Source of the DNA: Adiantum capillus-veneris
Lineage: Eukaryota; Streptophyta; Polypodiopsida; Polypodiales; Pteridaceae
Direction: 5' to 3'
Length of the DNA: 62,000 bases
Assembly: GCA_014529385.2 (NCBI GenBank)
Contig: CM043963.1
Location: 75,588,412-75,650,411, forward strand
How positions within the stretch are numbered: position 1 is the stretch's first letter; each line of letters starts with the position of its first letter. Shown in pieces: positions 45,651 through 57,677 of the stretch. The translations under genes and the position numbers were made by a program. The notes beneath the pieces were generated by a model. The model had not been told where the DNA came from and made no database searches. It saw only the letters and a list, made by a program, of their open reading frames with translations.

Positions 45651-46992
45651 TTGTCGTCCCCGACAAGTCCCTATGTCTGCAGTGGCCTTGACGAGTGCTT
45701 CATGTTTTGGTGTTGGTTGAAGCTTTTGTTGTTGCAGTTGCTTCTACCAGGTGCTTTGTATGTTGTAGAGGTACGTTTTTCTTGTACATGTAGTGTAGTT
45801 GAAGCCATAGCTCTCCCCCTCCGATTGGTTGTTGTAGCGTGAATAAGTCGAGTGAGGTTTGTTGTTGCAGCAAGTCTTTATCTTGGCAGCTCTGTATTGT
45901 TTGTTCTTTGGGTGTCATCCTGCACGTGTACCTCTAAACTTGAAGCCTTTTTGAATTTTTTCTAGGCCGCTCCCCTTTGATTTTCTAGCTTATGAGCATG
46001 TAGTTGTTTGGGGATGTCATTGGTCTGGTTTTCTATGTTTTTATAAGAAAAATAAAATAGTAAAAATAAAATGTGGTGTATATTACAAAATGAAGGTGGA
46101 TACCTGGATAGGACTAAAGGGAAAAACCCAGTGGGAAAAAAATGCCTTTAGTCACAATTAAATGTGAGGCTATATGTACTTATGTATTGATGTAATCGAG
46201 TTTTGTTGAGTTAAAGTACTTATGGCCGTATGGCTACTATTATTGACTGGATATACATTGGATAAGTGTTAGTAGCTTGAAGTCAGAGTCGTTCTAGTTG
46301 AGCAAATGCTTATGAAACCTGTTACCGCTTCGTCATCGTCATTTTGTTGTGTAAGTGCATGGGTGGAACACAAATCGTGTCAAATGCAAATGTCCAATGA
46401 TGGGACATTATATATGCTTCCACAGATAGATGCATGGGAAACAATATGTGGTGCGAGAAGAGTTTGAATGGGTGCTTCTAGGAGTGAACGTAGCTAGAGA
46501 AGCAAAAATATATTTGACTTCAAGAGCTGCCGTTACTCACAAGAAGGGTTTTTGTCGACGAGTTTTTGTCCACTCTCCTCACTGTGTTCATGTGCGTGAG
46601 TGTTTTCTGGACTACTCTGCCACTCCACCATTTAAAATAGTAGACTTCGACTCTTATGCTCACCTATCCAACATGAGCGACTCCATTTTACAATATGCTC
46701 AACTCTTCCAGCTTGAGCTATAATCTAAATATCTAGACTCATAGACCACAAAAAATATTAAGACATGAAGCTTGGGTCTGACGCTTGCTCATTTAGTGGC
46801 TCAGCTGCCCGACTCTTGACTCTTATGCCATGATTTTTATGGCGACTTGACTTACTCTCGGGAGCTTTCGACCAAGAATAGGTTTTGAAATTCAAAACTC
46901 CTATCCTCGAAGAGAGGATTTGTAAAGGACCATACTGGCAATATAGGTTTCGTTTGCCATACCTGGGTGACCTTGGTTGTCAAAATTTCTTT
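45651..46992 (-). other. 3' non-coding region of element E
   Basis: About 1.35 kb with no credible frame on the minus strand. It contains the second polypurine copy (45811-45824). A plus-strand open frame at 46430-46723 shows no domain. Confidence 0.6.
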
Positions 46993-49900
46993 TTATTGTT
47001 GTTGGTCCCTTGGTTGAGAAGATTGGCTCGCTCCATTCTCCGTAACACTTTGTCTATCATGTCTTGACATTTCTTGAGAGCTAGAGACGACTTCAATCTT
47101 CTTCGTTATGTGTTGTTCTTTTGGCACCCATTTGTATCTGCATCGTGTGATTAGAGTGTCTTTGCAGATACCCTTTATCTTGACTGGGACATTGTCCTTG
47201 ATTTTGCCTTCCGTGAAATTGCGATTATTTCTAAGCTGAAGTCGTTTGCTTGAAGAATGTTTACTTGGCATCTTTGGTAGCCAGATTCTCCGATTTCCTT
47301 GATAGTAACCTTGTGCTTGAAGAATTGTAGATGGCACTTCCCATGATGTTTTTGATGTGGTATTGAGATGTACAAGAGTGCCATTTTTGGGGGTATTTAT
47401 CAATGAAGTTCTATGGTTGTATGAAGGCCAGCTGGATTTGAAATTTCTTGTGTACCTTTGGCAAGCCTTGTTGGTTGGTTTTCTTTGGCGATATAAATAT
47501 GAGCTTTGTTGCTTTTGGGGATGCTTTTTGAAACCTTTATCCACCGCATAAGCCGAGGTCTGTGGTTTTGGTAACCAAAGTTTCTTTTGACCCTCATAAT
47601 AGCCTTGCTCTGCTAAGCTGTAGTGGGAGGCTATCCATCCCATGTGTTTATCTTTCGTCAATTGGCTAGGATCATCTACCCATATTGGGTCCTTGAACTT
47701 TATTTCTTCAGCTTTAATGTAGACCTTTGAAAAGCTTTGGCGGCTGTGATCTCGCAGTGTAGGGTATTGCGGTTGAAAGATTTTCTTTGGAGTCTGCCGT
47801 TGATGTGGAAGCATGTGGTCAGTTGATGTTGAAGCTCTGTCTTGAACTTTTCGGGGCTGGATTGAAGACTCTGATTTAAGGGGTTGCTTCTGTTGGTAGG
47901 ACATTTGTGGGCTCATTTTGGCTTTGCCTTTGTCGGAAGCCGATAATCTTGGAGCAGTACTAGGCTGGATTTTTTGAGAGCTAGTCGTGATGACCATCAT
48001 TGAAGATTCAAATTCTTCTTCAAGTGTTTTTGCCCATAGCTTGGACAAAATCAAATGTGTACTCATTTTGGAGGAATCCACCACTAGGAATTTGTCTTTG
48101 ATTACCTTTGAGCGTAGTTTAAGGGTAGCTTCTGCAATCCCTAAACTTGTGACAGCTATTCCATGTAATATAGGAACCTGTACCTGAATTTCATACAGTT
48201 CTGGCTTACCTAGAAGTAACAACAGCCCATAAGACATGACATTAGTCGTGGCAATGCAATCTATCTCTGCTGTAAAATTGAATTTCAGTTTCTCATGCAC
48301 ATCCAACGAGAATTTAATCTTCTTGTTGGCTGCCAAGTAGCTGATGTCCTCTTTGCTTTTGGTACTTGTCTTGGACTTTTGTTCCTTGAAGGCTTTGCCA
48401 TCCTCTTGTATGTTGAACTTCTTTGTTATTTGATTGGTTGTAGCATGTCCCAAGTGCTTACTATCTTCTGTTGTAGCTGCTTGTTGGTGTTCATTGCTAG
48501 TTTCTGACTGTGACACCTTGATTCTTGATTTCAGAAGCTCTGTGTCACTATTTACTTCTTCTAGCACTTGAAGGTCATTCAATGGTGACTTTTCTTCTTG
48601 GAAATATTTTGAAGCTTGTGTAGCAGGATGTTGAGGTTGACTCTCTTCTTCTGATGCAATGGTCGTCGTGGCCTTTGGTTTCCATTGTTCCATGGGTTTT
48701 TGTAGAGTCTCTTCTCAAAAATATTCATTCATATCCTGTATTGCTTGTCCTTGGTAGTCAATCTTGGACTCAGTCATTTCCTGTTCTCCTGTGCATTCTA
48801 TGTCTTTAGTTACATCTTCTTTTAGCATCTCATACTCTTTTATTTGTTCAATCACCAATGAAGAGTCCACAGTAGAGAATTTATTTGGTAGACTTTCAGC
48901 TTCATCCATTGATTCTATTTGCATGTCTTCCACTTGTGACGTGGCACTAAGATTTTTTGTTACCTCTGCCACCTCTGCTTGTGTTGGCTCACTATCGTCA
49001 GAATCTTGGCTTCTTTTGCTCTCGAACCTTGAACTGCGAGCTTCATCTTCATCACCTTGTGGCTGCTTTGACTTGTCCTCACTGAGGTTCCTTAAACGAT
49101 CTTGAATTAGCTGATTCAATTGATCTTTTTTGAAAGCCTGATTCTCTATGATAATGTCGTTGACACCCTTGACTTCAAGCAACTGTGTCTTGAGCCTATC
49201 TTTTGTGCTCTGCGACAAGATCTGCTTCTTTTCCGGAGATCTTGTTGTGGATTCTTTCTTCCGTTCCCTTGTTGTCACTATCTGAACTTTGCTTTTGGCT
49301 TGTTGCTTCTTCTTTTCCATGTAGAGCTTTGTTGGGCAGTCCTTCACTAAATGACCAATGGCACATTGGTCGCAATATGTTGTTATCTCAACATGTGCAC
49401 CCTTTGGACGAGGTAGCTCTCCATAATACTGCTGATAATGGTTTCCTGTGGTATCTAGATACATATATGACCTCTTCTTTGCATGTATGAACCTGTAGAT
49501 TACGACTGACTTAGGTGTATCCACTGGCTTTGTCTCTTTATCCTTCATTGTCTTGTCCTTGAGAAGCTGAAAATAGCTTCCATTATTGCTTGCATACAAA
49601 ATCAAATCACTATCCATGCTTTCTAGCACTTGTAATGCTAATTCTTCCATTAGTATATGGTCTTTGACGTGGGGCTTCTGCATAGCCTTAGGGCTATGTT
49701 TCCGAGTTGATTTTGGCGAGTTCTGCACCGAGGGTGAAGATTGAACCGAATCTTTGTTTTCCATTTCCCTTGATGGTGCTTTTGGACGGGGTCCAAGTAT
49801 GTGACTTACAGGTTGCCCACAATTGCTAAACTCATCCATATTTTTCACATCGGCTATTTCATAGTGCCTATCGTATTTGTCAACCACAATGGCATCTTGA

Positions 49901-50412
49901 CCTGACCTTTTACATTGGGCATTGTGAATTTCCAGTAGTCTCTCCTCCGGCTCGGCATCTTCCAATGCTTCTTGAAATTTCACTTGGACTCCTGAAAAGG
50001 ACACTGCTGCTTGTAAAGCTGGACTTCTTAATCCCACTCTTGAAGAGATAGGGTCTCTTTGTTGAGTTTGAACTCCCCCCATCTGAGAGGGTTTCATATC
50101 TGATGTTGGCATCTGTTCAATGCCTGATGATATGACTTGTTGTGCTCTGCTAAGTAGCTCTTGAGACTGAGCTGGTCCTTTTTGAAATTGTGCTATCTTC
50201 ATAGGTGATACTTCCGGCGTATTCCCTGCTTGTGCAATTTGGTGTGTTTGTGCTTTATCTTGTGCTGGTGCGGTGCATGAGACTTGTGCCGTGTCTTTCC
50301 ATGTGGTGTCTTGTGTTGTGCCTTGTTGTGTGTCATGTGGTGTGTCACTCATTTGTGTAGTGACAATTGTCATTGTTAACTCTTCCAAGTGCGTAGTTAG
50401 AGGTAAACCCAT
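46993..50412 (-). pseudogene. Accessory polyprotein of element E: zinc knuckle, retropepsin-like domain, W-x-P-K repeats
   Basis: One frame of about 1,139 codons broken by a single TGA at 48715. First part (from ATG 50412): Gln/Ser/Lys-rich, zinc knuckle CDQCAIGHLVKDC at about residue 347 with CX2CX3HX4C spacing, then acidic and Lys-rich stretches. Second part, counting from 48693: retropepsin-like segment at 136-230 with FTAEIDCIATTNVMSYG and LLLLLGKP; the catalytic DTG of the A homologue (LLDTGAKHN) is replaced by DCI, so it cannot be an active protease. Then GYYEGQKKLWLPK (364-376), ILQAQGYYQGNRRIWLPK (457-474) and RYKWVPKE (519-526). The second part is homologous to 10822-11925 of element A. 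Function unknown; nucleic acid binding is likely from the knuckle. Confidence 0.8.
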
Positions 50413-50948
50413 GACGAGATGGTATACATACCACCTTCAGACATGTAGTCTTCTCCTCTTGAGCCAAACGCTTCTGCTGTAAAATAATTATTGTTTTCTA
50501 CAGGAACTTCATGACTTGTGACAGCCCTATAGTATCGACCGTCTTCGTCTCCATAGAGGGTACCAATTTACCATTTTCCATCTTGTGCTTTGTACAGAAA
50601 ACTACTTGGAGGATATGTGTAGATATCTGTAAGTTGATCATTGTACAACATTTCTATCTCATTGTCGATGTATTTTCCGTGCCTCATGTAAATTGATCCC
50701 AGATAGTCTTCCATGAAATCTAGATGTGGGTGTAGTACATTCTTCGTTGTTTCAACTTCCACATATTGAGATGTCCGAGTTTCCTCTGTATCTTTCTTTG
50801 TCTTGATGTACAAATTCCGATTGACATCCTCATAGCATGGCAGTCCTTTGTAGTGGCCAATCAGATAGATCCAAATTTGCTCGCTTGTAATTTCTATGGA
50901 TGTACTTGAAGCTTCATCTTGGCTGGTCTGATTCCTTTGAGACGCCAT
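50413..50948 (-). pseudogene. First frame of element E (MASQRNQ...), Gag-position
   Basis: ATG at 50948. 126 residues to a TAA at 50568, after which the same frame stays open for about 60 further residues (IGTLYGDEDGRYYRAVTSHE) before the next stop. The TAA therefore looks like a secondary mutation. Rich in Tyr, Asp and Glu; no family recognised. A frame change leads into the next frame at 50412. It sits where Gag would be. Confidence 0.5.
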
Positions 50949-52058
50949 TGCTTTCGTCTTGACTCCCTTGTTGTACCTGTTCAGTTATAGCTCTAATTGC
51001 TTGCCTCAATGCTAATAAAAAATATTAGCACCCTTGTGTCGGTCTTTTTTGCTTGAGGTTCTTCAGCTTTTGTGGATGTCTTAATCTCTGAGTTTTCTGA
51101 ACTGGGCTTTGCTTGAACTTCTTGAACTTCTTAGCTCCCTTGCTTGCCAGGGTTGATACTGTCTTGTCTGGCTGCTTGCTTTGCCTAGAGCTTTTTAGTA
51201 GGCCTCGATCTAGTGGAAGCACTATGATAAGTTATGCAACTTACCACTATACTGCAACGACTTCTCCCTTCGTAGCGATTCTTGATTCGAGCTAACCTAT
51301 GTTCACTTTAGCACACAATCTGCAAAATTCTATTTAGCTGGCAAACTTTTTCACAATGAATGCAAAAATTCTTGATGTGCCTTTGACGGCCACACTTGTT
51401 CCTTGAGCTTGGAAGTGACTTTCAAGTTTGCTTTTAGCTAAACTAAACTTAAGCTAGCACAAGAGAATTATGCACAAGTCGCAGTGATTTGCTAGCAAAA
51501 ATCTTGTGTTAAAGTTCTCCAAAACTTGCGACTGTTCAAAATCAAGAGTCCTTGTGTATGGTCTTACTGCTACCAGATTTGTGTATGGACGCTCAAATTT
51601 TACACTAGGCCGTAGTTAACTTTTACACCTTCCTGCGGGTGACCAATGGTTTTCCCAAAAGATAATTTCAATCTGCTAACTTATCAGTCTTCAAAAACCG
51701 TGACCGTTTTTTCTCACAATTCTTTCGAACTATCGGTTTTAGACACTCCTGACTTCCGGATGCATTTTGAGGCCTTAAACGATGTTTTTTTCAAAGTTGA
51801 ACGAAATGATTTCCACTGGCATACATTTAGTTCAAGTTTTTCTCTAAGATCTGTAGAGTCGCTCTCAAGCTACGTTTTGATATAAAAACTTTTCCGATCC
51901 GATACCGTTTGTGAAAGTTATGGCCAAAATAGTGAAATGCAGTTTAGAATGGTCAAAATAAGTCCAAATTCAAATTTAACAGAAGATTTGGGATTTATAT
52001 GACACTGTGAACACTCTTGTATGGTCAAAACTATAGTTGGACCCTAAAACTGGCCTCG
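50949..52058 (-). other. Element E leader next to the first frame
   Basis: Non-coding; a Lys-rich open frame at 51025-51222 on the minus strand lacks any domain and is probably chance. Confidence 0.45.
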
Positions 52059-53651
52059 AGACATCCTACGCGTAGGATGTCTGTATGCTCAGAATTTAAC
52101 AAAATTTGGTCCAGAGACTCCCCTTGAGTCCAGCAACACAATGGTATGCTCAGAATTTTATTTGGACCTAAAAATGGCCTTGAGACATCCTACGCGTAGG
52201 ATGTATTTTTGCTCGGAATGACTTGAAATTTTCACTCTAGCTTCTCCTTGATGTGTTGATCACAGTGGTGTGCTCATAGGTTGGTTTGGAGTCCTAAATC
52301 AAGCTGGAGACATCCTACGCGTAGGATGTCTAAGTGCTCAGATTTTGTCCAAACTTGATCCCAAGATTCTCCTAGTGCTCAACAACCCAATGGTGTACTT
52401 AGATTTGAATTTGGATGCCAATAGGTCAAGATTTGGGCTGCATAAGCTTCTAGTGCACTCCAAGAGTAGGATGTCTAACAATTCTTGTCTTTGCTTGGTA
52501 AATAGGCCACACAAGGTCCAAATTCACTTTTGAAAAAAGTTCTGGAATCCTTGAGACACTTAGAACCTCCCCATATGGCTACATTAGAATTTTGACCACT
52601 TTATGACCCTGGAGACATCCTACGCGTAGGATGTCTTTTTGCTCTGTTTCAGCTCAAACTTGCACTGTAGCTTCCCCTTGATGTGCTAAACTCACAGCTA
52701 TTTTTACTTTTTTATTCTGACACCTATAGGTTGGTCAAATGATCAAGAATCTGTTCCAAAATCCTGATGTCTGTTCTGATGAATTCCCAAGTCAAATCAA
52801 CTCCAAATTGGACCAAATTTGCCTAGGAGGCTTATCTAAGGCTATATGACAGCATGGTATGGTCACGGTAGAATTTTGGTTTCAGAATCATGCAGGAGAC
52901 ATCCTAAGCCTAGGATGTCTTTTTGCTCAGAATGAACCCAAACTTGGACCAAAGATTCCCCTAGTCTTCAGCAACCCACTAGTATGCTTAGATTTGAGTT
53001 TGGATGTCAAAAGACCCCAAAACTAGCTATTCTTGCCTTTTTCAGTCAAAAATGCTAAAGTCTGTTCAATCTTCCTTTCACTGACCGAAATGAGATGAAA
53101 TTTATCACATGCACTCAATACAACACTTAGAACATGCCTTTGGAGTCATCTTATGGTTTGGTCTCAAAATTAGGCCTTGGACACAATTTGGGTAGGATGT
53201 CTGGCAATTCTCGTCTTTTGGCTTTGATCTGTCAAAATTTGGTCAAATTTCCACTTTCCAGGTGAAAATAGGGTAGAACCTACCTTCTAAACACACTGGT
53301 AACCTCAGATTTTCAAAAAAATGTCAAGATCACCCTATAGACATCCTACGCGTAGGATGTCTACTACTTATTTTTTCAGACTGAAGTGTCCCAAATGCTT
53401 CCTTATGCTCTCAGCAAGTGCAAGTATGCTTCACAATTGCAAAAACATGCAAAAATCACTCAATTTAAGCCTTTTCTAAAATTTTACGTTTTCTCACTCC
53501 GCCTTTTGGCTTTTGGTCAACAAAAATAGGGAAAAACACCCAAGTCAATATGTTACTAGGGTAAAACCTACCCTTTGAACCCACTGGTAACCTCAGTTTT
53601 CCCAAATTCCCTGCCAAAATGCCCTGGAGACATCCTACGCGTAGGATGTCT
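52059..53651. repeat. Array of 24 bp palindromes (element E leader)
   Basis: Each copy is AGACATCCTACG followed by its reverse complement CGTAGGATGTCT. Perfect copies at 52059-52082, 52308-52331, 52613-52636, 53339-53362 and 53628-53651. One end is altered at 52183-52206. At 52897-52920 the centre is AGCC with both arms intact. Only the right half is kept at about 52453-52476 and 53179-53202. Start distances include 124, 125, 284, 282 and 289 bp. Flanking sequence is poorly conserved. Each LTR carries half of the same motif. Confidence 0.93.
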
Positions 53652-54174
53652 ACAGTCTTAAAATGCATTTTTTTTTTGGCAGTGGTATTCCCTATGCTCT
53701 GTAGAGCTCTCAGTAATAATCACATAAACTTTTGGACTTCAAATCAGCTTCCAAACACAATTTACCGTCTTTCCTACTTAGCGTTTTCCACTTCTCTCAT
53801 GACCCTAACAACAAATAAGACATGCATAAAGTACTCTAGATCAGCAATCAAGATATCCTACTTACCCTACTCCTACTCATCAATGTGAGATGGTGATTTT
53901 GATGTCTTGGTTGCTTCCTACCATCACACGGACTCTCAAGTCAACCTACCACCACATCTACCACTCCAACTCCTACTCTCTACACCACAACCTACTACTA
54001 CCTAATACTACCTAAGACGAAGGATCTAGGCTAGATACACGCTCCCTAGACTCCCTCTAAGACCAAAAGAGTCCACCACTCTCCGATCCTATCTAAAAGA
54101 ATGAATATACTCTGGCAAGCCAGAGGGACCTCTATCATCAAGGACTAGTCTCGGTCACCTACTTAGGGCCCTCG
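53652..54174 (-). other. Element E leader between palindromes and primer site
   Basis: Non-coding, Thr/Tyr-codon-like ACT/CTA repeats near 53950-54060. Nothing else recognised. Confidence 0.4.
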
Positions 54175-54194
54175 TCCCCGGCAACAACGGTGCC
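54175..54194 (-). promoter_or_regulatory. Primer binding site, tRNA-Asp type (element E)
   Basis: On the minus strand GGCACCGTTGTTGCCGGGGA next to the LTR, like the tRNA-Asp site with a small internal insertion (GTT). Confidence 0.75.
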
Positions 54195-55246
54195 TTGGAC
54201 GGATACGCAGCGACGGACGTCAGCAAAGCAAGAACTCACCTAACATATAATGTCAACTGAGGACCAAGCTCGACCTGCAGGCGCGTGGAAGCAAGCAAAG
54301 GGTGTCAACCTCTACTCGAGCGACTAATGACTACTTCCTACAGAGATATCAAATCTACATGCCACCAGTTCTATGAATGTGAGAGTCTCCTATGATGCTA
54401 CCGCAAGCCAAAAGCCCATTAGAAGTTCTCGAAACGTTACGAAACTTGAGGGATATCCTATCAACACCAATAGGACACTCTCCCTAAGGTCCGTGACCAA
54501 AAAAACCTACTTAATACCCTCCGTGCAGAAAACGCGTAGGATGTCTGGCCGGTTTTTGCAGGTCGACCTTTCCGAAAACTTAAGTGCCTAATGTGTAGCT
54601 CTACTCGCTCTGATCGCGTGGATATGCTGAAATGCAAAAATGGACAACAGTTACTCACCGAAACTCCAAAAGTAGCTCATGGGTGAATCTGCCAAAACAC
54701 AGACAAACGCACGTGATGTAAGCATCAACGCGTAGCTCTCCTCGTGGGCAACACACTGTTGTTCTCCGTTTGCAATTCCGACCACCGTAGCTCCTGTAGC
54801 ACACACACACACACTCTCACTCTCTCGCAATCTCCCAACGACACAAAAGATCAGATTATTAGAAGTCTCCTTACAAAGCTTTAGGTTTTGGCTTATATAC
54901 TAAGCCTTAGAAAACCTAATGTCTGACCAAAATGACCTTATTTGTCCCTATGCTTCTATAGAGCTTAATTACAACACCATGATCTGGCTTTGCTCATCCA
55001 ACAAGCATATGTGGCCTAAATACAATTGCCGACTTAAAATATGAAGTTCCCGTAAACATTACAATAGTGGCCGAAATGGCTCAAAATAATAATAACGAGA
55101 TATTTGATGATGTCCATGAGCTTGTATCTTCACATTACAGCATCCATCTTCGTCTTCATCACTTCATCAGCATCTTTATTTGGAATCTTTAGAGAATCTT
55201 TGAGGAATCTTTGTGGAAGCGTTGTTGAAAGGTTGACCTGTCAACA
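54195..55246 (-). repeat. 5' LTR of element E
   Basis: 1052 bp matching 44572-45632. TATATAAG box on the minus strand near 54899-54892. Palindrome half AACGCGTAGGATGTCTGG near 54531-54548. The end next to the primer site has lost a few bases. Confidence 0.93.
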
Positions 55247-55251
55247 CTGCT

Positions 55252-55472
55252 TCAATAGCTTCCAAGAACTTTCCCCTGGCAGATTCGGAAAGAACTCAAC
55301 CAAGAATTTGGTTGCATATTCCTCAGATTGTTCCTGTGGGGTTACCCAATTGGAGAATTCCCTCAGGTGGTCTATGTTCAGTTGCACATCAGTTCCCTGC
55401 TTTATTCCTGTGTCATAAAAACTAATATCTAACCAACCCAAATGATTTTCGCATATTAAATTGATCACTTAA
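55252..55472 (-). pseudogene. Fragment of element D upstream of element E
   Basis: Minus-strand frame with CENHLGWLDISFYDTGIKQG and FLVEFFPNLPGESSWKLLKQ. It is contiguous with 44571 onward when element E and one target copy are removed. It lies upstream of the RT start, so it belongs to Gag or the Gag-Pol linker of D; no domain recognised. It is cut at about 55472 by the LTR of element F. Confidence 0.5.
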
Positions 55473-57082
55473 TGTGGGAGAATAAACGGAAACAAGGGTT
55501 AAGATATAGACATGTGCTTATAGATCTATCTCAACACGGGGCCAATGGTAAAGGAGCCCAAATGAAAGATGGTCTATGAAAGAGCAAGGCTAACCAATGG
55601 AGCATAAGACCTTAGGGTTAGCTTCATTGAAGACCTCCAATAATGTGTGTAAAAGTCCTTTGACCTTAGGTAAGCTAGGGCTGAGCTTGAGGCGCGGGAA
55701 CCCGACCCAGCTCGAGGTGCTTGTCATGCTTGATGACTAAGGTTCTTGAGGTGCTTGATGATTGAGGTGCTTGAGATGCTTGAGGTGCTTGATATGCTTG
55801 AGATGTTAGGGTTGCACTTGAGGTGAGAACCCAGAGGTGAGAACCCAGCCCAAGCTTAAAGTGCTTAAGGGCCAAGCTTGTGGTGGGAACTGGGCCTATG
55901 CATGAGGGGTTGAGGTGTCAAAAAGTCAAAGATTCAATCCCTACAAGGAGGGGGCGAGCCCTACATGAGGGGGGATGAGAGAGAACACCCACACACTCAC
56001 ACAAGGCATGCATGGTACAAAGAAAGCAAAAGGGACACTTGTCAAGTTCCTCCTCATGTTGCCCTCATGGTGTGCCTAAAGCCTATTGGTTGGCCACCCA
56101 AGGAGTCCAATGATAATTTAGGGGATTTAATTAATTGATTTTTCATTTATCAAGTCCTCTCTCTCAAAGGGGAAAGGGGGACACTTGTCTCAAGGCTACC
56201 CTTGTTACTTGTAATGCCTCCTGCTTATGATTGGCTAAGGCCTGGAGGGGTCCAATGAGATTCAAGCATGAGCTACAAGGGGGGATCGACCCAAGCAAGC
56301 TAGGGGGTTGCTTAGGGGGTATACTCACCCACACACACTCAAAAACACTCTCATTGTGTGCTAGGCAAGGTGCAAGAGCTCCATCTCCTTCTCCAAGCTC
56401 CTTGAGAAGTTGAGAGCCTACACCAACACTCTTGGCTATGGAATTCAAATCCAACCAAGAGCTATGCTTCAATGCTTAAGCTTTCCATCTTCATTACTAT
56501 GCTATTATGTATGCTAAGCAAGAAGAGTGATGATAAGTGAGGGATTATTTCTTTCTCCTATGGAATACTTCTTCTTCCTCTTCCCTACCCTCATTCCCTG
56601 CTAGCTCTCTCCACCTTCGAAGGTGTTTGAGGTCTTGGGACTGAGGCTTGGGATAGTTAATGCTTTCCACAAAATGCATGTTATGCTTATTGCAAGAAGG
56701 CTAATGGTTTATTGCAAGTATATTAGTTACTTAATGCAAGTAGATTAATTGTATTGCAAGGTGGATTAATTGTTGCTTTAGGCACAAGTTGATGCATAAA
56801 AGTATACATCCTCATGCACTCAAATGATTTATGGAACACAAAGACTAATGATGTTCACGAGTTCTTGATTGTTTTCAAGCTAAGATTGATTGTTGATATT
56901 ATGCAAAAGCTTGGTGTATGAAGCTTCCATCTCCATACTGCCAAAGAGGTTTCAAGGAACACAAAGATTGTATTGTATCAAGTCTCTCTTAATGAGAGAA
57001 TCTATAATACAAATGCCTTTTGGAGGGGGGACCGGCTCCACATAAATCTAGTCCTCAACTGTTGTCATATTCTCTAAAATCT

Positions 57083-57120
<38 letters not shown>

Positions 57121-57261
57121 GGTATTGCTCATGCCTAGTTAATTAAGTGTTATGATTAAGTTGCTACTACCAATTAAGTTCACCATCTATGCTCTCAAAG
57201 TTGCTCACTCTAATTCTCTTAATTCCGCTATTCTCTAAGTTCATAGGCCATTTCCATTACA
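55473..57261 (+). repeat. 5' LTR of element F (left boundary inferred)
   Basis: The right end ...CCATTACA lies one base before an exact iMet primer site. The left end is placed at TGTGGGAGAA, where element D stops. It contains AGGTGCTTGA-type short repeats (55720-55830) and a (TC)n tract (57085-57117). No second LTR in the window to confirm the length of about 1.8 kb. Confidence 0.5.
57085..57117. repeat. (TC)n microsatellite
   Basis: Uninterrupted TC run inside the presumed F LTR. Confidence 0.95.
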
Positions 57262-57262
57262 T

Positions 57263-57274
57263 TGGTATCAGAGC
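57263..57274 (+). promoter_or_regulatory. Primer binding site, tRNA-iMet (element F)
   Basis: Exact TGGTATCAGAGC one base after the LTR end. Confidence 0.85.
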
Positions 57275-57677
57275 AATTGGTTTCTCTTTTCTTGATGAAG
57301 AAGAGAGGTCCTTAAGTAGCCTATAAATGGTTGATGTTGTTAATTATATTAGGGTAAGTGGAACAGGGATCTATTATCGGTTTTGTTGAGCCCACTATAT
57401 GGGATATGGTGCACACCTCGGGAGCTTTGGACTTAATAATGGAGTCTTTTTAGACTTGCCTACGGCTTTACCATTATTGAGCCATAAGAAGTCCGTAAGG
57501 AGCTAACCCTCGGCAACTCTGCTATGTTAGACCTACTCCTCTACTCTCTATAATTAACCACTTTTGAGCCATGGGTGTAGATACTTAAGAGCCGATTTTC
57601 AAAGGCTAAGAGGAGTGGCAACTAAGGTTTTGAATTGCCAAATCATACACTAAGTACATACATAAATTTTGTTAACA

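Larger units (their letters stand above)
44572..55246 (-). mobile_element. Element E: LTR retrotransposon without reverse transcriptase, 10.7 kb
   Basis: LTRs at 44572-45632 and 54195-55246; duplication CTGCT at 44567-44571 and 55247-55251; tRNA-Asp-type primer site; polypurine tract. Minus-strand order: LTR, 3.2 kb leader with palindrome array, a Gag-like frame, a long frame with zinc knuckle, retropepsin-like domain and W-x-P-K repeats, 1.35 kb non-coding, LTR. No RT, RNase H or integrase is encoded, so it must have been mobilised in trans. It is inserted in element D. Its LTRs differ by a few percent. Confidence 0.92.

Noticed and set aside
46430-46723. Plus-strand open frame of 97 codons in element E
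   Set aside because: Opposite to the element's coding strand, no domain, in the 3' non-coding region; probably chance.
51025-51222. Lys-rich 65-codon frame in the E leader
   Set aside because: Low complexity, no start context or homology within the window.
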